Origin: Comamonadaceae bacterium
GTDB lineage: Bacteria > Pseudomonadota > Gammaproteobacteria > Burkholderiales > Burkholderiaceae_C
Length of the DNA: 64,000 bases
Assembly (NCBI GenBank): GCA_027484105.1
Contig: JAIXUG010000023.1
Span: forward strand, 41,544 to 105,543
Direction: 5' to 3'
Every line of letters starts with the position of its first letter. Within the stretch, counting starts at the first letter, position 1. The notes beneath the pieces were generated by a model. It was given only the letters and a program-made list of their open reading frames with translations. It was not told where the DNA came from and did not search any database. This document shows positions 1-10,511 of this stretch, piece by piece. Position numbers and translations under genes: made by a program.

Positions 1-106
1 GCGAACCACTGCGCTCGGCGCTGGGGTGTTGGGCAATCAGTTCGGGGGGGAGCTCAAAGTCGAAATCGTTGAGCGTGAAGCTGCGGGAGGAGGCAGAAGA
101 GGTCAT
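1..106 (-). CDS. queA: tRNA preQ1 ribosyltransferase-isomerase, 5' fragment
   Basis: This is the N-terminal 35 codons of a gene that runs off the left edge of the window. Read on the minus strand from the ATG at 106, the protein contains FTLNDFDFELPPELIAQHP and then AERSGS. This matches the start of QueA (DFxFELPxxLIAxxPxxxRxxS). QueA transfers the ribosyl moiety of S-adenosylmethionine to preQ1 in tRNA to form epoxyqueuosine. The gene diverges from recG with about 110 bp between the starts, so the promoters of both should lie at 107-215. Only the N-terminus is visible, but the match is specific. Confidence 0.8.
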   Translation of the reverse strand, partial: MTSSASSRSFTLNDFDFELPPELIAQHPSAERSGS

Positions 107-215
107 GGTCTGTGGGCTTAACAGGCCCGTAGAAATATCGAGGACGTGATTGTGCCCGAACGATTTGTTGGCCGAGCAGGCCGCTGGCCCTGCTGTGTCG
201 CGGCACAATCCGGTC

Positions 216-2297
216 ATGCCAGCCAAGCCAGTCCCAGCGGCGGTCAAAACGCCCGCCAAAACCCTCAGCGCCCCGCAAAAGGCCTTGATCAAGCTCGGCT
301 TGAAGCGCGACATCGATCTGGCGCTGCACCTGCCGCTGCGCTACGAGGACGAAACCCGCATCGTCAAGCTGCGCGATGCGCGCGAGGGCGACACGGCGCA
401 GATTGAGGCGACGGTGACGGCGTGCGAGGTCACGATGCGGCCGCGCAGGCAGCTTTTGGTGACGGTGGATGACGGTTCAGACACCTGCGTGATGCGCTTT
501 TTCAGCTTTTACCCGTCGCACCAAAAGGCGCTGGCGGTGGGCAATCGCATCCGGGCGCGGGGCGAGGTCAAGGGCGGCTTCATGGGCTTGACCATGATGC
601 ACCCCACTTTCAAGGCGGCAGGCGGCCACTTGGCCGAGGCGCTGACGCCCGTCTACCCCACGGTGGCGGGCTTGGCGCAGGCGTATTTGCGCCGCGCGGT
701 GATCACCGGGCTGAACCACGCTGACCTGAGTGAAACCATGCCTGCGGGCGTCGCTTGGCCCGACCCGCGTGGGGCCTGGTCGCTGCGTGATGCGCTGCAG
801 TTTTTGCACCACCCCACGCCCGATGTGTCGCTGGCCGCTTTGGAGGACCGCAGCCACCCGGCCTGGATTCGCCTCAAATGCGAGGAGTTGCTGGCCCAGC
901 AGCTGTCGCAACTCACGGCCAAGCGCGAGCGCGATTTGTTGCGCGCCCCGGCTTTGAAGATGAAGCGCGGTGCTTTGCACGACCAGTTGCGCCAAGCGCT
1001 GCCCTTTGCCTTGACGAATGCCCAGCAGCGCGTGGGGCGCGAAATTGCCCAAGACCTGAGCCGCCCGGTGCCCATGCACCGTTTGCTGCAAGGCGATGTG
1101 GGTGCGGGCAAAACCGTGGTGGCGGCGCTGGCGGCCATGGTGGCGATCGACGCGGGCTGGCAATGCGCCTTGATGGCCCCGACCGAGATTTTGGCCACCC
1201 AGCACTTTGCCAAGTTGGTGGGCTGGCTGGAGCCGCTGGGCGTGAAGGTGGCTTGGTTGATTGGCAGCCAGAAGAAGAAAGAGCGCGCCGCCATGCTGGC
1301 CTTGATCGAGTCCGGCGAGGCCGCGCTGGTGGTGGGCACGCACGCGGTGATTCAAGAACACGTCAAGTTCAAGAACTTGGCGCTGGCCATCATCGACGAG
1401 CAGCACCGATTTGGCGTGGCCCAGCGCCTGGCCCTGCGCGGCAAGATGCAGGCCCCCGGCATGGAGCCGCACATGCTGATGATGACGGCCACGCCCATTC
1501 CGCGCACGCTGGCCATGAGCTATTACGCCGACCTGGATGTGTCGGTGATCGACGAACTTCCCCCGGGCCGCACGCCCATCGTGACGCGGGTGGTGTCCGA
1601 CCACCGCCGTGATGAGGTGGTGTCGCGCATCGGCGCGCAGTTGCAAGAAGGGCGGCAGGTGTATTGGGTCTGCCCCTTGATCGAGGAAAGCGAAGCGCTG
1701 GACCTGACCAATGCCACGCAAACCCACGCCGACCTGAGCGAGGCGCTGCCGGGTGTGATGGTGGGCCTGCTGCATTCGCGCATGCCCGTGGCCGAGAAAA
1801 AAGCGGTGATGGAGCTCTTCACCGCAGGCGTGATGGGCGTGTTGGTCAGCACCACGGTGATCGAGGTGGGGGTGGACGTGCCCAATGCCTCGCTGATGGT
1901 GATCGAGCATGCCGAGCGCTTTGGCCTGTCTCAGCTGCACCAGCTGCGCGGCCGGGTGGGGCGCGGTGCCGCGGCTTCGGCCTGCGTGCTGCTGTATGGC
2001 ACACCCGAGGGCGGTCGCCTGAGCGAGACGGCCCGCGAGCGTTTGAGGGCCATGGTGGAGACGAACGACGGCTTCGAGATTGCACGGCGCGATTTGGAGA
2101 TCCGGGGGCCGGGTGAGTTCTTGGGGGCCCGCCAGTCGGGCGCGCCTTTGCTGCGCTTTGCCGACCTGGTCAGCGATGGGCATTTGCTGGATTGGGCGCG
2201 GGCCTTGGCCCCGCAGATGCTGGACCAGCACCCGCATCTGGCCGAGCGGCACATGGGTCGGTGGTTGGGTGGAAAATCCGAATACTTGAAGGCTTGA
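216..2297 (+). CDS. recG: ATP-dependent DNA helicase RecG
   Basis: This is a superfamily 2 helicase that remodels stalled replication forks and branch-migrates Holliday junctions. From the ATG at 216 the protein has 693 residues, the same length as E. coli RecG. A TTG 66 bp upstream would also be in frame but has less support. An N-terminal wedge/OB region is followed by the Walker A motif GDVGAGKT, a DEQHRFGV box (the DExH motif), the MTATPIPRTLA motif III, and C-terminal helicase motifs including VIEHAERFGLSQLHQLRGRVGR. A LysR-type oxyR gene starts 16 bp downstream, an arrangement also known in other betaproteobacteria. Confidence 0.95.
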   Translation: MPAKPVPAAVKTPAKTLSAPQKALIKLGLKRDIDLALHLPLRYEDETRIVKLRDAREGDTAQIEATVTACEVTMRPRRQLLVTVDDGSDTCVMRFFSFYPSHQKALAVGNRIRARGEVKGGFMGLTMMHPTFKAAGGHLAEALTPVYPTVAGLAQAYLRRAVITGLNHADLSETMPAGVAWPDPRGAWSLRDALQFLHHPTPDVSLAALEDRSHPAWIRLKCEELLAQQLSQLTAKRERDLLRAPALKMKRGALHDQLRQALPFALTNAQQRVGREIAQDLSRPVPMHRLLQGDVGAGKTVVAALAAMVAIDAGWQCALMAPTEILATQHFAKLVGWLEPLGVKVAWLIGSQKKKERAAMLALIESGEAALVVGTHAVIQEHVKFKNLALAIIDEQHRFGVAQRLALRGKMQAPGMEPHMLMMTATPIPRTLAMSYYADLDVSVIDELPPGRTPIVTRVVSDHRRDEVVSRIGAQLQEGRQVYWVCPLIEESEALDLTNATQTHADLSEALPGVMVGLLHSRMPVAEKKAVMELFTAGVMGVLVSTTVIEVGVDVPNASLMVIEHAERFGLSQLHQLRGRVGRGAAASACVLLYGTPEGGRLSETARERLRAMVETNDGFEIARRDLEIRGPGEFLGARQSGAPLLRFADLVSDGHLLDWARALAPQMLDQHPHLAERHMGRWLGGKSEYLKA

Positions 2298-2313
2298 TGT
2301 TCAAATCACCCCC

Positions 2314-3276
2314 ATGACCCTGACCGAACTCAAATACATTGTGGCCGTGGCCCGTGAAAAGCACTTTGGCAAAGCCGCCGAGGCCTGCTTTGTGTCGCAG
2401 CCCACGCTGTCGCTGGCCATCAAGAAGCTCGAGGAAGAGCTGGAAGTCAAGCTGTTTGAGCGCAGCGCCAGCGAGGTGTCGGTGACGCTGTTGGGCGAAG
2501 AGATCGTGCGCCAGGCCCAAAGCGTGCTGGAGCAAGCCGCCGAAATCAAGGAAATTGCCAAGCGCGGCAAAGACCCGCTGGCCGCCACCATGCGGCTGGG
2601 CGTCATCTACACGATTGGGCCTTATTTGTTGCCTGATCTGGTGCGTCAGATCATCACCGACATCCCGCAAATGCCGCTGATGCTGCAAGAGAATTTCACC
2701 GTGCGCCTGTTGGAAATGTTGCGCACGGGCGAGATCGACTGCGCCATCTTGGCCGAGCCTTTCCCAGAGTCGGGTCTGGCCATCGCACCGCTGTACGACG
2801 AGACCTTCATGGCGGCCTTGCCGCTCAACCACCCCCTGGCCACGGAGGCTTTCATCACCCCCGAGCAGCTGAAAAACGAGACCATGCTGCTGCTGGGCAC
2901 GGGCCACTGCTTTCGCGACCATGTGCTGGAGGTGTGCCCCGAGTTTGCCCGCTACGCCAGCCAGACCGATGGCATCCGCAAGACTTTTGAGGGCTCGTCG
3001 CTGGAGACCATCAAGCACATGGTGGCCGCAGGCATGGGCGTGACGCTGGTGCCGCGCCTGTCGGTACCTGACCTCAAGCCGGTGCACAAGCGCTCGGGTG
3101 GGCGGCACGAGTCGCCTGTGCGGTATTTGCCCATCGTTGACCCTGCGGGCGGCAAGCCGCCCACGCGCCGTGTGGTGCTGGCCTGGCGGCGCAGCTACAC
3201 CCGTTATGAGGCGATTGCCGCCATGCGCAACGCCATCTACGCCTGCCCCTTGCCGGGCGTGACGCGACTGTCGTGA
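2314..3276 (+). CDS. oxyR: Hydrogen peroxide-sensing LysR-type regulator OxyR
   Basis: This is a 320-residue LysR-family activator of peroxide defence. It has an N-terminal winged helix-turn-helix (about residues 1-60, with [18 protein letters not shown]) and a LysR substrate-binding fold behind it. The two redox cysteines are present as C199 and C208 in [15 protein letters not shown]. The numbering and nine-residue spacing equal those of E. coli OxyR, where they form the regulatory disulfide. The gene starts 16 bp after recG and is probably cotranscribed with it. No katG or ahpC is seen nearby, so its targets lie elsewhere. Confidence 0.93.
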   Translation: MTLTELKYIVAVAREKHFGKAAEACFVSQPTLSLAIKKLEEELEVKLFERSASEVSVTLLGEEIVRQAQSVLEQAAEIKEIAKRGKDPLAATMRLGVIYTIGPYLLPDLVRQIITDIPQMPLMLQENFTVRLLEMLRTGEIDCAILAEPFPESGLAIAPLYDETFMAALPLNHPLATEAFITPEQLKNETMLLLGTGHCFRDHVLEVCPEFARYASQTDGIRKTFEGSSLETIKHMVAAGMGVTLVPRLSVPDLKPVHKRSGGRHESPVRYLPIVDPAGGKPPTRRVVLAWRRSYTRYEAIAAMRNAIYACPLPGVTRLS

Positions 3277-3328
3277 CGGAACGGGTTTTGACACGAAACC
3301 GGCGCGCGTTCGCCGCAGACCACTCAGC

Positions 3329-4180
3329 ATGACCGAGAAACTCAAGCTTTACCTGGACCTGATCCGCTGGAACCGCCCTGCCGGATGGTTGCTTTTGCTG
3401 TGGCCCACCTTGTCGGCTTTGTGGGTGGCCGCCGGTGGCTTTCCGGGCTGGCATCTGTTGGTGGTTTTCACCTTGGGCACCATCCTGATGCGCAGCGCCG
3501 GGTGCTGCGTGAACGACGTGGCCGACCGCGACTTTGACAAGCACGTCAAGCGCACCGCCGGGCGTCCGGTGACCAGTGGCCGCATCGGTGTGAAAGAGGC
3601 GCTGGGGCTGGGTGGGGTGCTGGCCTTGCTGGCCTTTGGACTGGTCTTGACCACCAACCGCGCCACCATTTTGTGGTCATTCGCCGCGCTGGCCGTGACC
3701 TTGGTGTATCCCTTTGCCAAACGGGTGGTATCCATGCCGCAGGCCGTTTTGGGCGTGGCCTTCAGTTTTGGCATTCCCATGGCGTTTGCGGCGGTGCAGG
3801 GCGAGGTGCCGCCCTTGGCTTGGGGCCTGTTGTTGGGCAACTTGTTTTGGGTGCTGGCCTACGACACCGAATACGCCATGGTGGACCGCGACGATGACCT
3901 GAACATTGGCATGAAAACCTCGGCCATCACGCTGGGCCGCTGGGATGTGGCCGCCATCATGGGCTTTTACATGGCGTTTTTGACGATCTGGGCCACCTTG
4001 CTGGAGGCTGCCACGCGCGGCCTGTGGTTCTGGCTCGGCCTGATGGGTGCCGCCTTGCAGGTGGGCTGGCATTTCGCCTTGATCCGGGGCCGCACCCGTG
4101 AGGGTTGCTTCAAAGCCTTCCGGCTCAACCATTGGCTGGGGTTCAGCGTGTTCGCGGGTATCGCGCTCTCATACCGCTAG
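3329..4180 (+). CDS. ubiA: 4-hydroxybenzoate polyprenyltransferase
   Basis: This is an integral membrane prenyltransferase of ubiquinone synthesis that attaches the polyprenyl chain to 4-hydroxybenzoate. The 283-residue protein has many hydrophobic segments and both Asp-rich prenyl-diphosphate motifs: [15 protein letters not shown] near residue 70 and [12 protein letters not shown] near residue 180. The length is normal for UbiA. It follows oxyR on the same strand with a 52-bp gap and is convergent with proC, 40 bp away. I see no strong hairpin terminator between the two. Confidence 0.94.
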   Translation: MTEKLKLYLDLIRWNRPAGWLLLLWPTLSALWVAAGGFPGWHLLVVFTLGTILMRSAGCCVNDVADRDFDKHVKRTAGRPVTSGRIGVKEALGLGGVLALLAFGLVLTTNRATILWSFAALAVTLVYPFAKRVVSMPQAVLGVAFSFGIPMAFAAVQGEVPPLAWGLLLGNLFWVLAYDTEYAMVDRDDDLNIGMKTSAITLGRWDVAAIMGFYMAFLTIWATLLEAATRGLWFWLGLMGAALQVGWHFALIRGRTREGCFKAFRLNHWLGFSVFAGIALSYR

Positions 4181-4220
4181 ACCCGCACAGCCATCTGGCG
4201 GCGCAGTTGGGCAGGATGGC

Positions 4221-5042
4221 TCAGGCCCTGCCGAATTCGTCGCCCAGTTCGCGCGCACGTGTTTCGGCCGCTTGCATGGCTTTCACAAAGGATGCTTTCA
4301 TGCTTGAAGCTTCCATGGCGGTGAGCGCAGCGTAAGTGGTGCCGCCTTTGGAGGTGACGCGCTGGCGCAGCACTTCGGGCGATTCGCTCGATGCGGCTGC
4401 CAGTGCAGAAGCGCCGCCAAAGGTGGCCACCGCCAACTGGTAGGCCTGCTCGGCGCTCAGGCCCATGCCCACGCCCGCTTCGGTCATGGCTTCCAGGAAA
4501 TAAAACACATAAGCCGGACCCGAGCCCGACAAGGCGGTCACCGCATCCAGGTGGGATTCCTGGGCGACCCACACAAATTGCCCGGTGGTGCCGATGATGT
4601 GTTCAACCCGCGCACGGTCTTCAGGAGTGACGTTTGGGCAAGGAAACAGGCCGGTGATGCCTTGGCCCACCAAAGCAGGGGTGTTGGGCATGCTGCGCAC
4701 CACGCGCTCGGTGCCTAACCATCTGCGGATGCTGTCGGTGCGGATGCCGGCGGCCACCGACAAGTGCAGCGCGCCTCGGGTGTGCGGCATCACGGGTGCC
4801 GCAGCCTGGCTGAACACTTGCGGCTTGACCGCCCAGACGACCACATCGGCCTGTGTCAGGCGTTCCGAGGCTTGCGGCAGTGCCGTGATGCCGAAATCCC
4901 GGTGCAATTTGGCCGCTGTTTCGGCAAAAGGCTCGACCACGGTGAATTGATCGGGCTGCATGCCTTGGCGGATCAGGCCGCCGATGATGGCACTGGCCAT
5001 GTTGCCGCCGCCGATGAAGGCGATGTGTTGTGAGCTGCTCAT
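4221..5042 (-). CDS. proC: Pyrroline-5-carboxylate reductase
   Basis: This enzyme catalyses the last step of proline synthesis, NAD(P)H-dependent reduction of pyrroline-5-carboxylate. The 273-residue protein begins [19 protein letters not shown], which carries the Rossmann GxGxM/A nucleotide-binding signature. The C-terminal half has [21 protein letters not shown], the family signature around the catalytic interface. The ATG at 5042 was chosen because it directly precedes the Rossmann fold and has AAGGGA upstream; the same frame stays open much further upstream without homology. It is divergent from glpK, 87 bp away. Confidence 0.94.
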   Translation of the reverse strand: MSSSQHIAFIGGGNMASAIIGGLIRQGMQPDQFTVVEPFAETAAKLHRDFGITALPQASERLTQADVVVWAVKPQVFSQAAAPVMPHTRGALHLSVAAGIRTDSIRRWLGTERVVRSMPNTPALVGQGITGLFPCPNVTPEDRARVEHIIGTTGQFVWVAQESHLDAVTALSGSGPAYVFYFLEAMTEAGVGMGLSAEQAYQLAVATFGGASALAAASSESPEVLRQRVTSKGGTTYAALTAMEASSMKASFVKAMQAAETRARELGDEFGRA

Positions 5043-5129
5043 AGGGGTGTCCCTTGTGTGTCTGATGCCGATGGCCGATGGGGGAATTGTCGCTTTTTGT
5101 GGCCGCGACTTTGGGGTAGCCTTGCAGAC

Positions 5130-6632
5130 ATGGACCACATCCTCGCTCTTGACCAGGGAACCACCAGCTCGCGCGCGGTGGTTTTTGACCCATCCGGCCA
5201 GGCAGTGGCCATGGCGCAGCGCGAATTTACCCAGTTTTTCCCTCGGCCGGCTTGGGTCGAGCACGATGCGCAGGACATTTGGCGCAGCCAACTCGCGGTG
5301 ATGCAGGAAGCCATGGCCCAAGCCGGAATTTCGGCCCGGCAGTTGCGCGCGATCGGCCTGACCAACCAGCGTGAAACCACGGTGCTTTGGGATCGCCAAA
5401 CGGGTCAGCCGGTCGCCCCGGCCATTGTCTGGCAAGACCGGCGAACGGCTGAGCACTGCGAGACTTTGCGCGCCCAGGGCCATGCCGATGCCATCCGCCG
5501 CAAAACCGGGCTGGTGTTGGATGCCTACTTTTCCGGCACCAAATTGGCGTGGCTGTTGGACCATGTGCCAGGCGCCCGCGCCCGCGCAGAAAGCGGTGAG
5601 TTGGCCTTTGGCACCATCGACAGCTGGTTGGTGTGGCAGTTGACAGGTGGTCGCGTGCACGCCACCGACCCCAGCAATGCCTCTCGCACCTTGTTGTTCA
5701 ACCTGCAGACAGGCGCTTGGGATGCTGAGATGCTGACGCTGCTGAACATTCCGGCTGCGGTTTTGCCTCAGGTGGTGCCTTCGTGTGGCATCGTGGCTGA
5801 AACCGATGCCGCGCTGTTGGGGTGTTCCCTGCCGATCGCAGGTTGGGCGGGCGATCAGCAAGCGGCGCTTTTTGGGCAGGCTTGTTTTGCCCCGGGCATG
5901 GCCAAAAATACCTACGGCACAGGCTGCTTCATGCTCATGAATACAGGGGACCAAGCGGTGGCCAGCCGTCACCAATTGCTCAGCACGGTCGCCTGGCAGG
6001 GTCCGCCGAGCAGCGAGCGCTCCATGGCTTATGCCCTGGAGGGGTCAGTCTTCATGGCGGGCGCGACGGTGCAGTGGTTGCGTGATGGTTTGCAGATCAT
6101 TCGAAGCGCCTCGGAAGTTGAGGCCTTGGCGGCCAGTGTGCCGGACACAGGCGATGTTTTTTTGGTGCCTGCCTTTGCGGGGCTCGGGACACCCGACTGG
6201 GACGGTTATGCCCGAGGCACTTTGGTGGGCATGACGCGGGGAACAGGCCGAGCCCACATCGCACGTGCGGCTTTGGAGGCCATTGCATTGCAAACCGCCG
6301 ATGTGTTTCAGGCCATGGTCAGCGACAGTGGCTTGGCACTGACCGAGCTGCGGGTCGATGGCGGCGCGTGCCAGAACAACTTGTTGATGCAAATCCAGGC
6401 CAATGTGTTGGGCGTGCCTGTGGTGCGAAGCCGCGTGACCGAAACCACCGCCTTGGGGGCGGCGTATTTGGCAGGACTTGCCACGGGCTTGTGGTCGGGC
6501 GCCGAGGAAATTTCTGCCCAATGGCAAGAGGAACGACGCTTTCTGCCCGAGTGGGACGCACCCAGGCGCCAAGAGTTTGCCGCCCGCTGGCGAGAGGCCG
6601 TCGCACGTTCCCGGTCTTGGGCAAAGGGCTGA
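5130..6632 (+). CDS. glpK: Glycerol kinase
   Basis: This FGGY-family kinase phosphorylates glycerol to glycerol-3-phosphate in the cytoplasm. The 500-residue protein starts [20 protein letters not shown], the ATP-binding signature, and includes the substrate region [17 protein letters not shown] and the C-terminal [16 protein letters not shown] motif. The length equals that of E. coli GlpK within two residues. glpD follows after 4 bp, so the pair forms a glycerol-catabolic operon. No GlpF facilitator gene is seen next to it. The start at 5130 has only a poor ribosome-binding site. Confidence 0.95.
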   Translation: MDHILALDQGTTSSRAVVFDPSGQAVAMAQREFTQFFPRPAWVEHDAQDIWRSQLAVMQEAMAQAGISARQLRAIGLTNQRETTVLWDRQTGQPVAPAIVWQDRRTAEHCETLRAQGHADAIRRKTGLVLDAYFSGTKLAWLLDHVPGARARAESGELAFGTIDSWLVWQLTGGRVHATDPSNASRTLLFNLQTGAWDAEMLTLLNIPAAVLPQVVPSCGIVAETDAALLGCSLPIAGWAGDQQAALFGQACFAPGMAKNTYGTGCFMLMNTGDQAVASRHQLLSTVAWQGPPSSERSMAYALEGSVFMAGATVQWLRDGLQIIRSASEVEALAASVPDTGDVFLVPAFAGLGTPDWDGYARGTLVGMTRGTGRAHIARAALEAIALQTADVFQAMVSDSGLALTELRVDGGACQNNLLMQIQANVLGVPVVRSRVTETTALGAAYLAGLATGLWSGAEEISAQWQEERRFLPEWDAPRRQEFAARWREAVARSRSWAKG

Positions 6633-6636
6633 GGCG

Positions 6637-8250
6637 GTGAGCGATGTGGTGTTGACCAGGCCTTCGCCTTTGAGCACCCGGCGCGAGGATCTGCTGGCCC
6701 GTTTGGCGACCCCTCAGGTGTGGGATCTGTTGGTGGTCGGCGGGGGCGCTACCGGACTGGGCATTGCCTTGCAGGCCGCCAGGGAGGGCCTGAAGGTGGC
6801 CCTGCTGGAGGCCCACGATTTGGCCCAAGGCACATCGTCGCGGTCGACCAAGTTGGTGCACGGAGGGGTGCGCTATTTGGCGCAAGGGCATTGGCCTTTG
6901 GTTCAAGAAGCCTTGCACGAAAGGCGTGGCTTGCTTGAGCGTGCACCCCACCTGGCCCAGCCACTGGCCTTTGTCATGCCCGCTTATCGATGGGGTGAGC
7001 AGTTGTTTTATGGGGCCGGGCTCAAACTGTACGAGTGGCTGGCCGCTTCGGCCAGTTTGGGGAAAACCCGTTTTCTGAATGCGCAGGCGACCCTCGCATC
7101 CATACCTGGTGTTCGTGCAGAAGGTTTGCGCGGCGGTGTTCAGTATTGGGACGGTCAATTTGACGATGCGCGTCTGGCTGTGGCCTTGGCCCGAACGGCA
7201 GCCCTGGAGGGGGCGTGTGTGGTCAACCATGTGCCTGTGTTGAGCCTCCTCCATGACAAGGGGCGCGTGGTGGGTGTGCGGGCGCAAGACGCCGAACGGG
7301 GGTTGTCGTTCGATCTCAGGGCGGCGTGCGTGATCAATGCCACAGGTGTCTGGGTAGACCATTTGCGGGTGGCCGATGGTCTTGAGGGTGGACATGCCAC
7401 GGCCCCCTTGGTGAAACCCAGCCAAGGCGTTCATTTGGTGGTGGATGCCTCGTTTTGGCCCGGTGACAAAGCCCTGCTGGTACCCAAAACCGCGGATGGA
7501 CGGGTGTTGTTCGCCGTCCCCTGGCTTGGCAAGGTCATTTTGGGAACCACGGATACTGCGCGGCCTGATGCCCCCCGTGAGCCCCAGCCAGCCAGCGAAG
7601 AGGTGGACTGGATTCTGAAGGAGGCAGGACGCTATTTGCGCAAGGCGCCTGGCCGTGCAGATGTATTGAGTGCATGGGCTGGACTTCGTCCCTTGGCTCA
7701 GCCACTGGCCACGTCTTCGGCCCAGGCAGGTCAGACCCAAAAAATCAGCCGTGAGCACCACGTTGAGGTTTCAGCCTCCGGCTTGGTCAGTGTCACCGGT
7801 GGCAAATGGACCACCTACAACGCCATGGCCGAAGATGTCATGAAACAAGCCCGAATGCATGCGGGTCTGAAGCCGCCGGTCAAAAAACCAACAAAAAGCT
7901 TTCATTTGGTCGGTGCGCCAGGGGTGGGCGCTGTGCCCAACCCGCTTTCCGGCCCGCCTGGGGCGCATTCGTATGGGGCAGAGCAAGATTGGCTCAGGGC
8001 CATGCCGGGAGGTCAGGAAGTGTTGGCGCCCGGCTTGACCGAGGCGATGGTGCGCTTTGCGGCGAGGCATGAATATGCGCGCAGTGTGGAGGATGTATTG
8101 GCTCGGCGCTCCCGCATCTTGTTTCTGGACGCGCCATTGGCCTTGAAGCTGGCGCCGAAAGTCGCGCACATCCTCCGGGAAGAATTGGCCATCGACCCGC
8201 AGTTGGGCGCTTTTGAGGCCTTGGCTCAGGCCTATGCCTGCTGCCCATAG
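6637..8250 (+). CDS. glpD: Aerobic glycerol-3-phosphate dehydrogenase
   Basis: This FAD-dependent membrane-associated enzyme oxidises glycerol-3-phosphate to dihydroxyacetone phosphate and passes electrons to quinone. The 537-residue protein starts at a GTG 4 bp after the glpK stop. It shows the FAD-binding GGGATGLGIALQAAREG motif near residue 35, then GTSSRSTKLVHGGVRYL, and a late SVTGGKWTTYNAMAED motif. Its position right after glpK makes the function secure. It is followed by a 280-bp spacer and then the ribosomal operon. Confidence 0.94.
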   Translation: MSDVVLTRPSPLSTRREDLLARLATPQVWDLLVVGGGATGLGIALQAAREGLKVALLEAHDLAQGTSSRSTKLVHGGVRYLAQGHWPLVQEALHERRGLLERAPHLAQPLAFVMPAYRWGEQLFYGAGLKLYEWLAASASLGKTRFLNAQATLASIPGVRAEGLRGGVQYWDGQFDDARLAVALARTAALEGACVVNHVPVLSLLHDKGRVVGVRAQDAERGLSFDLRAACVINATGVWVDHLRVADGLEGGHATAPLVKPSQGVHLVVDASFWPGDKALLVPKTADGRVLFAVPWLGKVILGTTDTARPDAPREPQPASEEVDWILKEAGRYLRKAPGRADVLSAWAGLRPLAQPLATSSAQAGQTQKISREHHVEVSASGLVSVTGGKWTTYNAMAEDVMKQARMHAGLKPPVKKPTKSFHLVGAPGVGAVPNPLSGPPGAHSYGAEQDWLRAMPGGQEVLAPGLTEAMVRFAARHEYARSVEDVLARRSRILFLDAPLALKLAPKVAHILREELAIDPQLGAFEALAQAYACCP

Positions 8251-8378
8251 AGATATGGCGCCTTCAAAACGCGGGGGTGAGCCTGTGCTCCAACGCTGAA
8301 AATGGCCTGCCGTCCGGCGAATGGCACCTTGCCCGACAATTTTTTTCAAAAAATATCGCGCGCCGTGAGAATTTCAGG

Positions 8379-8384
8379 CATAAT
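8379..8384 (+). promoter_or_regulatory. Candidate -10 element ahead of the rplN operon
   Basis: The 280-bp spacer 8251-8530 between glpD and rplN holds no gene that I can recognise. A CATAAT hexamer in the context GGCATAATCG lies about 147 bp before rplN and is the best -10 candidate. No convincing -35 box stands 16-18 bp upstream of it. A promoter is expected here because the ribosomal block begins at rplN rather than continuing from rpsQ. The assignment is tentative. Confidence 0.3.
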
Positions 8385-8530
8385 CGTGGGCTTCGCCTTG
8401 CAAAAGGCGTAGGTATCTGCCCAATCTGAAGCGTTGCGAGTGGTTTGCAACGTGAATGACGGGTCCAAGACTGATTCCTGTGTGTTGGCTTCGAGCTGGC
8501 AGACAAAGAATACAAGTTGGGAACAAAGAA

Positions 8531-8899
8531 ATGATCCAGACAGAATCTCGGTTGGATGTGGCCGACAACACCGGCGCCAAGTCCGTGCTGTGCATCAAGG
8601 TGCTCGGCGGGTCCAAGCGTCGCTATGCAAGTGTTGGCGACATCATCAAAGTGAGCATCAAAGAAGCCGCCCCGCGTGGTCGCGTCAAAAAAGGCGAGAT
8701 CTACAGTGCCGTGGTGGTTCGTACAGCCAAGGGCATCCGCCGTGGCGATGGCTCTCTCATCAAATTCGATGGCAACGCCGCTGTGTTGCTGAACGCCAAG
8801 TTGGAGCCCATTGGTACCCGTATCTTCGGACCGGTCACGCGCGAACTGCGGACCGAGAAGTTCATGAAGATCGTGTCCTTGGCTCCTGAAGTACTGTAA
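8531..8899 (+). CDS. rplN: 50S ribosomal protein L14
   Basis: This 122-residue core protein of the large subunit sits at the subunit interface. It begins [17 protein letters not shown] and contains the L14 signature around [17 protein letters not shown]. The ATG at 8531 follows an AAAGAA purine stretch. It is the first gene of this ribosomal block. In most bacteria rpsQ (S17) lies directly upstream, but here the upstream gene is glpD. Confidence 0.98.
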   Translation: MIQTESRLDVADNTGAKSVLCIKVLGGSKRRYASVGDIIKVSIKEAAPRGRVKKGEIYSAVVVRTAKGIRRGDGSLIKFDGNAAVLLNAKLEPIGTRIFGPVTRELRTEKFMKIVSLAPEVL

Positions 8900-8908
8900 G
8901 GACGCGCC

Positions 8909-9229
8909 ATGAACAAGATTCGCAAAGGCGATGAGGTCATCGTCATCACCGGTCGTGACAAGGGCAAGCGCGGCAAAGTGTCGCTGCGCGCCAGTGACTC
9001 GCACGTGTTGATCGAAGGTGTCAACATCGTCAAAAAGCACGCCAAGCCAAACCCCATGAAGGGCACAACTGGCGGCATCATCGAAAAGGCCATGCCGATT
9101 CACCAGTCCAATGTGGCCATTTTCAATGCCGCAACAGGTAAGGCAGATCGCGTGGGCATCAAGCTGCAGGCTGACGGAACACGCGTTCGTGTTTACAAGT
9201 CCAGTGGCGAAGAAATCAAGGTGGCATGA
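8909..9229 (+). CDS. rplX: 50S ribosomal protein L24
   Basis: This 106-residue assembly-initiator protein of the 50S subunit has an N-terminal KOW motif ([19 protein letters not shown]). The order rplN-rplX-rplE is the standard spc order. The gene starts 9 bp after rplN, and its stop overlaps or abuts the start of rplE. Confidence 0.97.
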   Translation: MNKIRKGDEVIVITGRDKGKRGKVSLRASDSHVLIEGVNIVKKHAKPNPMKGTTGGIIEKAMPIHQSNVAIFNAATGKADRVGIKLQADGTRVRVYKSSGEEIKVA

Positions 9230-9231
9230 CC

Positions 9232-9771
9232 ATGGCACGTTTGCAACAACTCTTCCGCGAGAAAATCGCAGCCGAATTGACGGCCAAATTTGGTTACACG
9301 TCGCCCATGCAGGTGCCTCGCATCACCAAGATCACGCTGAACATGGGTGTCTCTGAGGCGGTCGCTGACAAAAAAGTCATGGACCATGCCGTCAGCGATT
9401 TGACCAAAATTGCCGGTCAAAAACCCGTTGTGACCAAAGCCAAGAAGGCGATCGCCGGTTTCAAGATCCGTGAGCAGCAGCCCATCGGTTGCATGGTCAC
9501 CTTGCGTGGCGTGCAGATGTATGAATTCCTGGACCGTTTCGTCACCGTGGCCTTGCCCCGCGTGCGTGACTTCCGTGGTATTTCTGGTCGTGCCTTCGAT
9601 GGCCGCGGCAACTACAACATCGGCGTCAAAGAGCAGATCATTTTCCCTGAGATTGAGTACGACAAGGTCGACGCCTTGCGTGGTCTCAACATCAGCATCA
9701 CCACCACGGCCAAGTCTGACGAAGAGTGCAAAGCACTCTTGGCAGCTTTCCGCTTCCCCTTCAAGAACTGA
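9232..9771 (+). CDS. rplE: 50S ribosomal protein L5
   Basis: This 179-residue 5S rRNA-binding protein begins [16 protein letters not shown] and has the L5 signature [11 protein letters not shown] with the later [18 protein letters not shown]. An ATG six bases upstream (9226) overlaps the rplX stop as ATGA and could be used instead. I prefer 9232 because homologues start MARL. Confidence 0.97.
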   Translation: MARLQQLFREKIAAELTAKFGYTSPMQVPRITKITLNMGVSEAVADKKVMDHAVSDLTKIAGQKPVVTKAKKAIAGFKIREQQPIGCMVTLRGVQMYEFLDRFVTVALPRVRDFRGISGRAFDGRGNYNIGVKEQIIFPEIEYDKVDALRGLNISITTTAKSDEECKALLAAFRFPFKN

Positions 9772-9779
9772 GGTGTCAC

Positions 9780-10085
9780 GTGGCTAAAGTAGCTTTGATC
9801 GAGCGTGAGCTCAAGCGTGAAAAACTGGCAGCTAAATTCGCGAAAAAGTACGCCGAATTGAAAGCCATCGCCAACGATGCCAAGCGCAGCGATGAAGAGC
9901 GTGCAGCTGCCCGTCTGGGTCTGCAAAAACTCCCTCGCAACGCCAACCCGACCCGTCAACGCAACCGCTGTGAAATCACCGGTCGCCCACGCGGTACGTT
10001 CCGTCAATTTGGTCTGGGCCGCGCCAAGATCCGTGAGTTGGCCTTTGCTGGCCACATTCCGGGCGTGACCAAGGCCAGCTGGTAA
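9780..10085 (+). CDS. rpsN: 30S ribosomal protein S14
   Basis: This 101-residue protein is read from a GTG at 9780 ([20 protein letters not shown]). It contains [19 protein letters not shown] and ends [11 protein letters not shown], both typical of S14. It is the long form without a zinc-binding CxxC pair. It lies between rplE and rpsH, as expected. Confidence 0.97.
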   Translation: MAKVALIERELKREKLAAKFAKKYAELKAIANDAKRSDEERAAARLGLQKLPRNANPTRQRNRCEITGRPRGTFRQFGLGRAKIRELAFAGHIPGVTKASW

Positions 10086-10102
10086 TCGGCAGGAGATAAA
10101 AC

Positions 10103-10498
10103 ATGAGCATGAGTGATCCTATTGCCGATCTGTTGACCCGCATCCGCAACGCACAAATGGTGTCAAAAGCCAATGTGATGGTCCCCTCTTCCAAAGTGAA
10201 GGTGGCCATCGTTCAAGTGCTCAAGGATGAGGGCTACATCGATGGCTTTCAAGTCAAAACCGAAGATGGCAAGGCCACCCTCGAAATCGCCCTGAAGTAC
10301 TACGCCGGTCGCCCCGTGATTGAGCGCATTGAGCGCGTGAGCCGTCCTGGTTTGCGCGTGTACAAAGGCCGTGATGCTATTCCTCAAGTCCAAAACGGCT
10401 TGGGCGTGGCCATCGTCACCACACCGCAAGGTGTGATGACCGATCGCAAAGCGCGTGCTGTCGGTGTCGGCGGCGAAGTGCTGTGCTACGTCGCTTAA
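10103..10498 (+). CDS. rpsH: 30S ribosomal protein S8
   Basis: This 131-residue protein binds the central domain of 16S rRNA. It begins [18 protein letters not shown] and ends near [11 protein letters not shown], a clear S8 C-terminus. In E. coli S8 also represses spc operon translation at rplE; whether that holds here is not visible. AGGAGATAAA lies just before the ATG. Confidence 0.97.
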   Translation: MSMSDPIADLLTRIRNAQMVSKANVMVPSSKVKVAIVQVLKDEGYIDGFQVKTEDGKATLEIALKYYAGRPVIERIERVSRPGLRVYKGRDAIPQVQNGLGVAIVTTPQGVMTDRKARAVGVGGEVLCYVA

Positions 10499-10511
10499 AG
10501 GGAGAAAAAGA

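Noticed and set aside
477..2252. 591-codon open frame antisense to recG
   Set aside because: His/Gln/Arg-rich low-complexity translation that mirrors the codon bias of recG; no domain and no ribosome-binding site.
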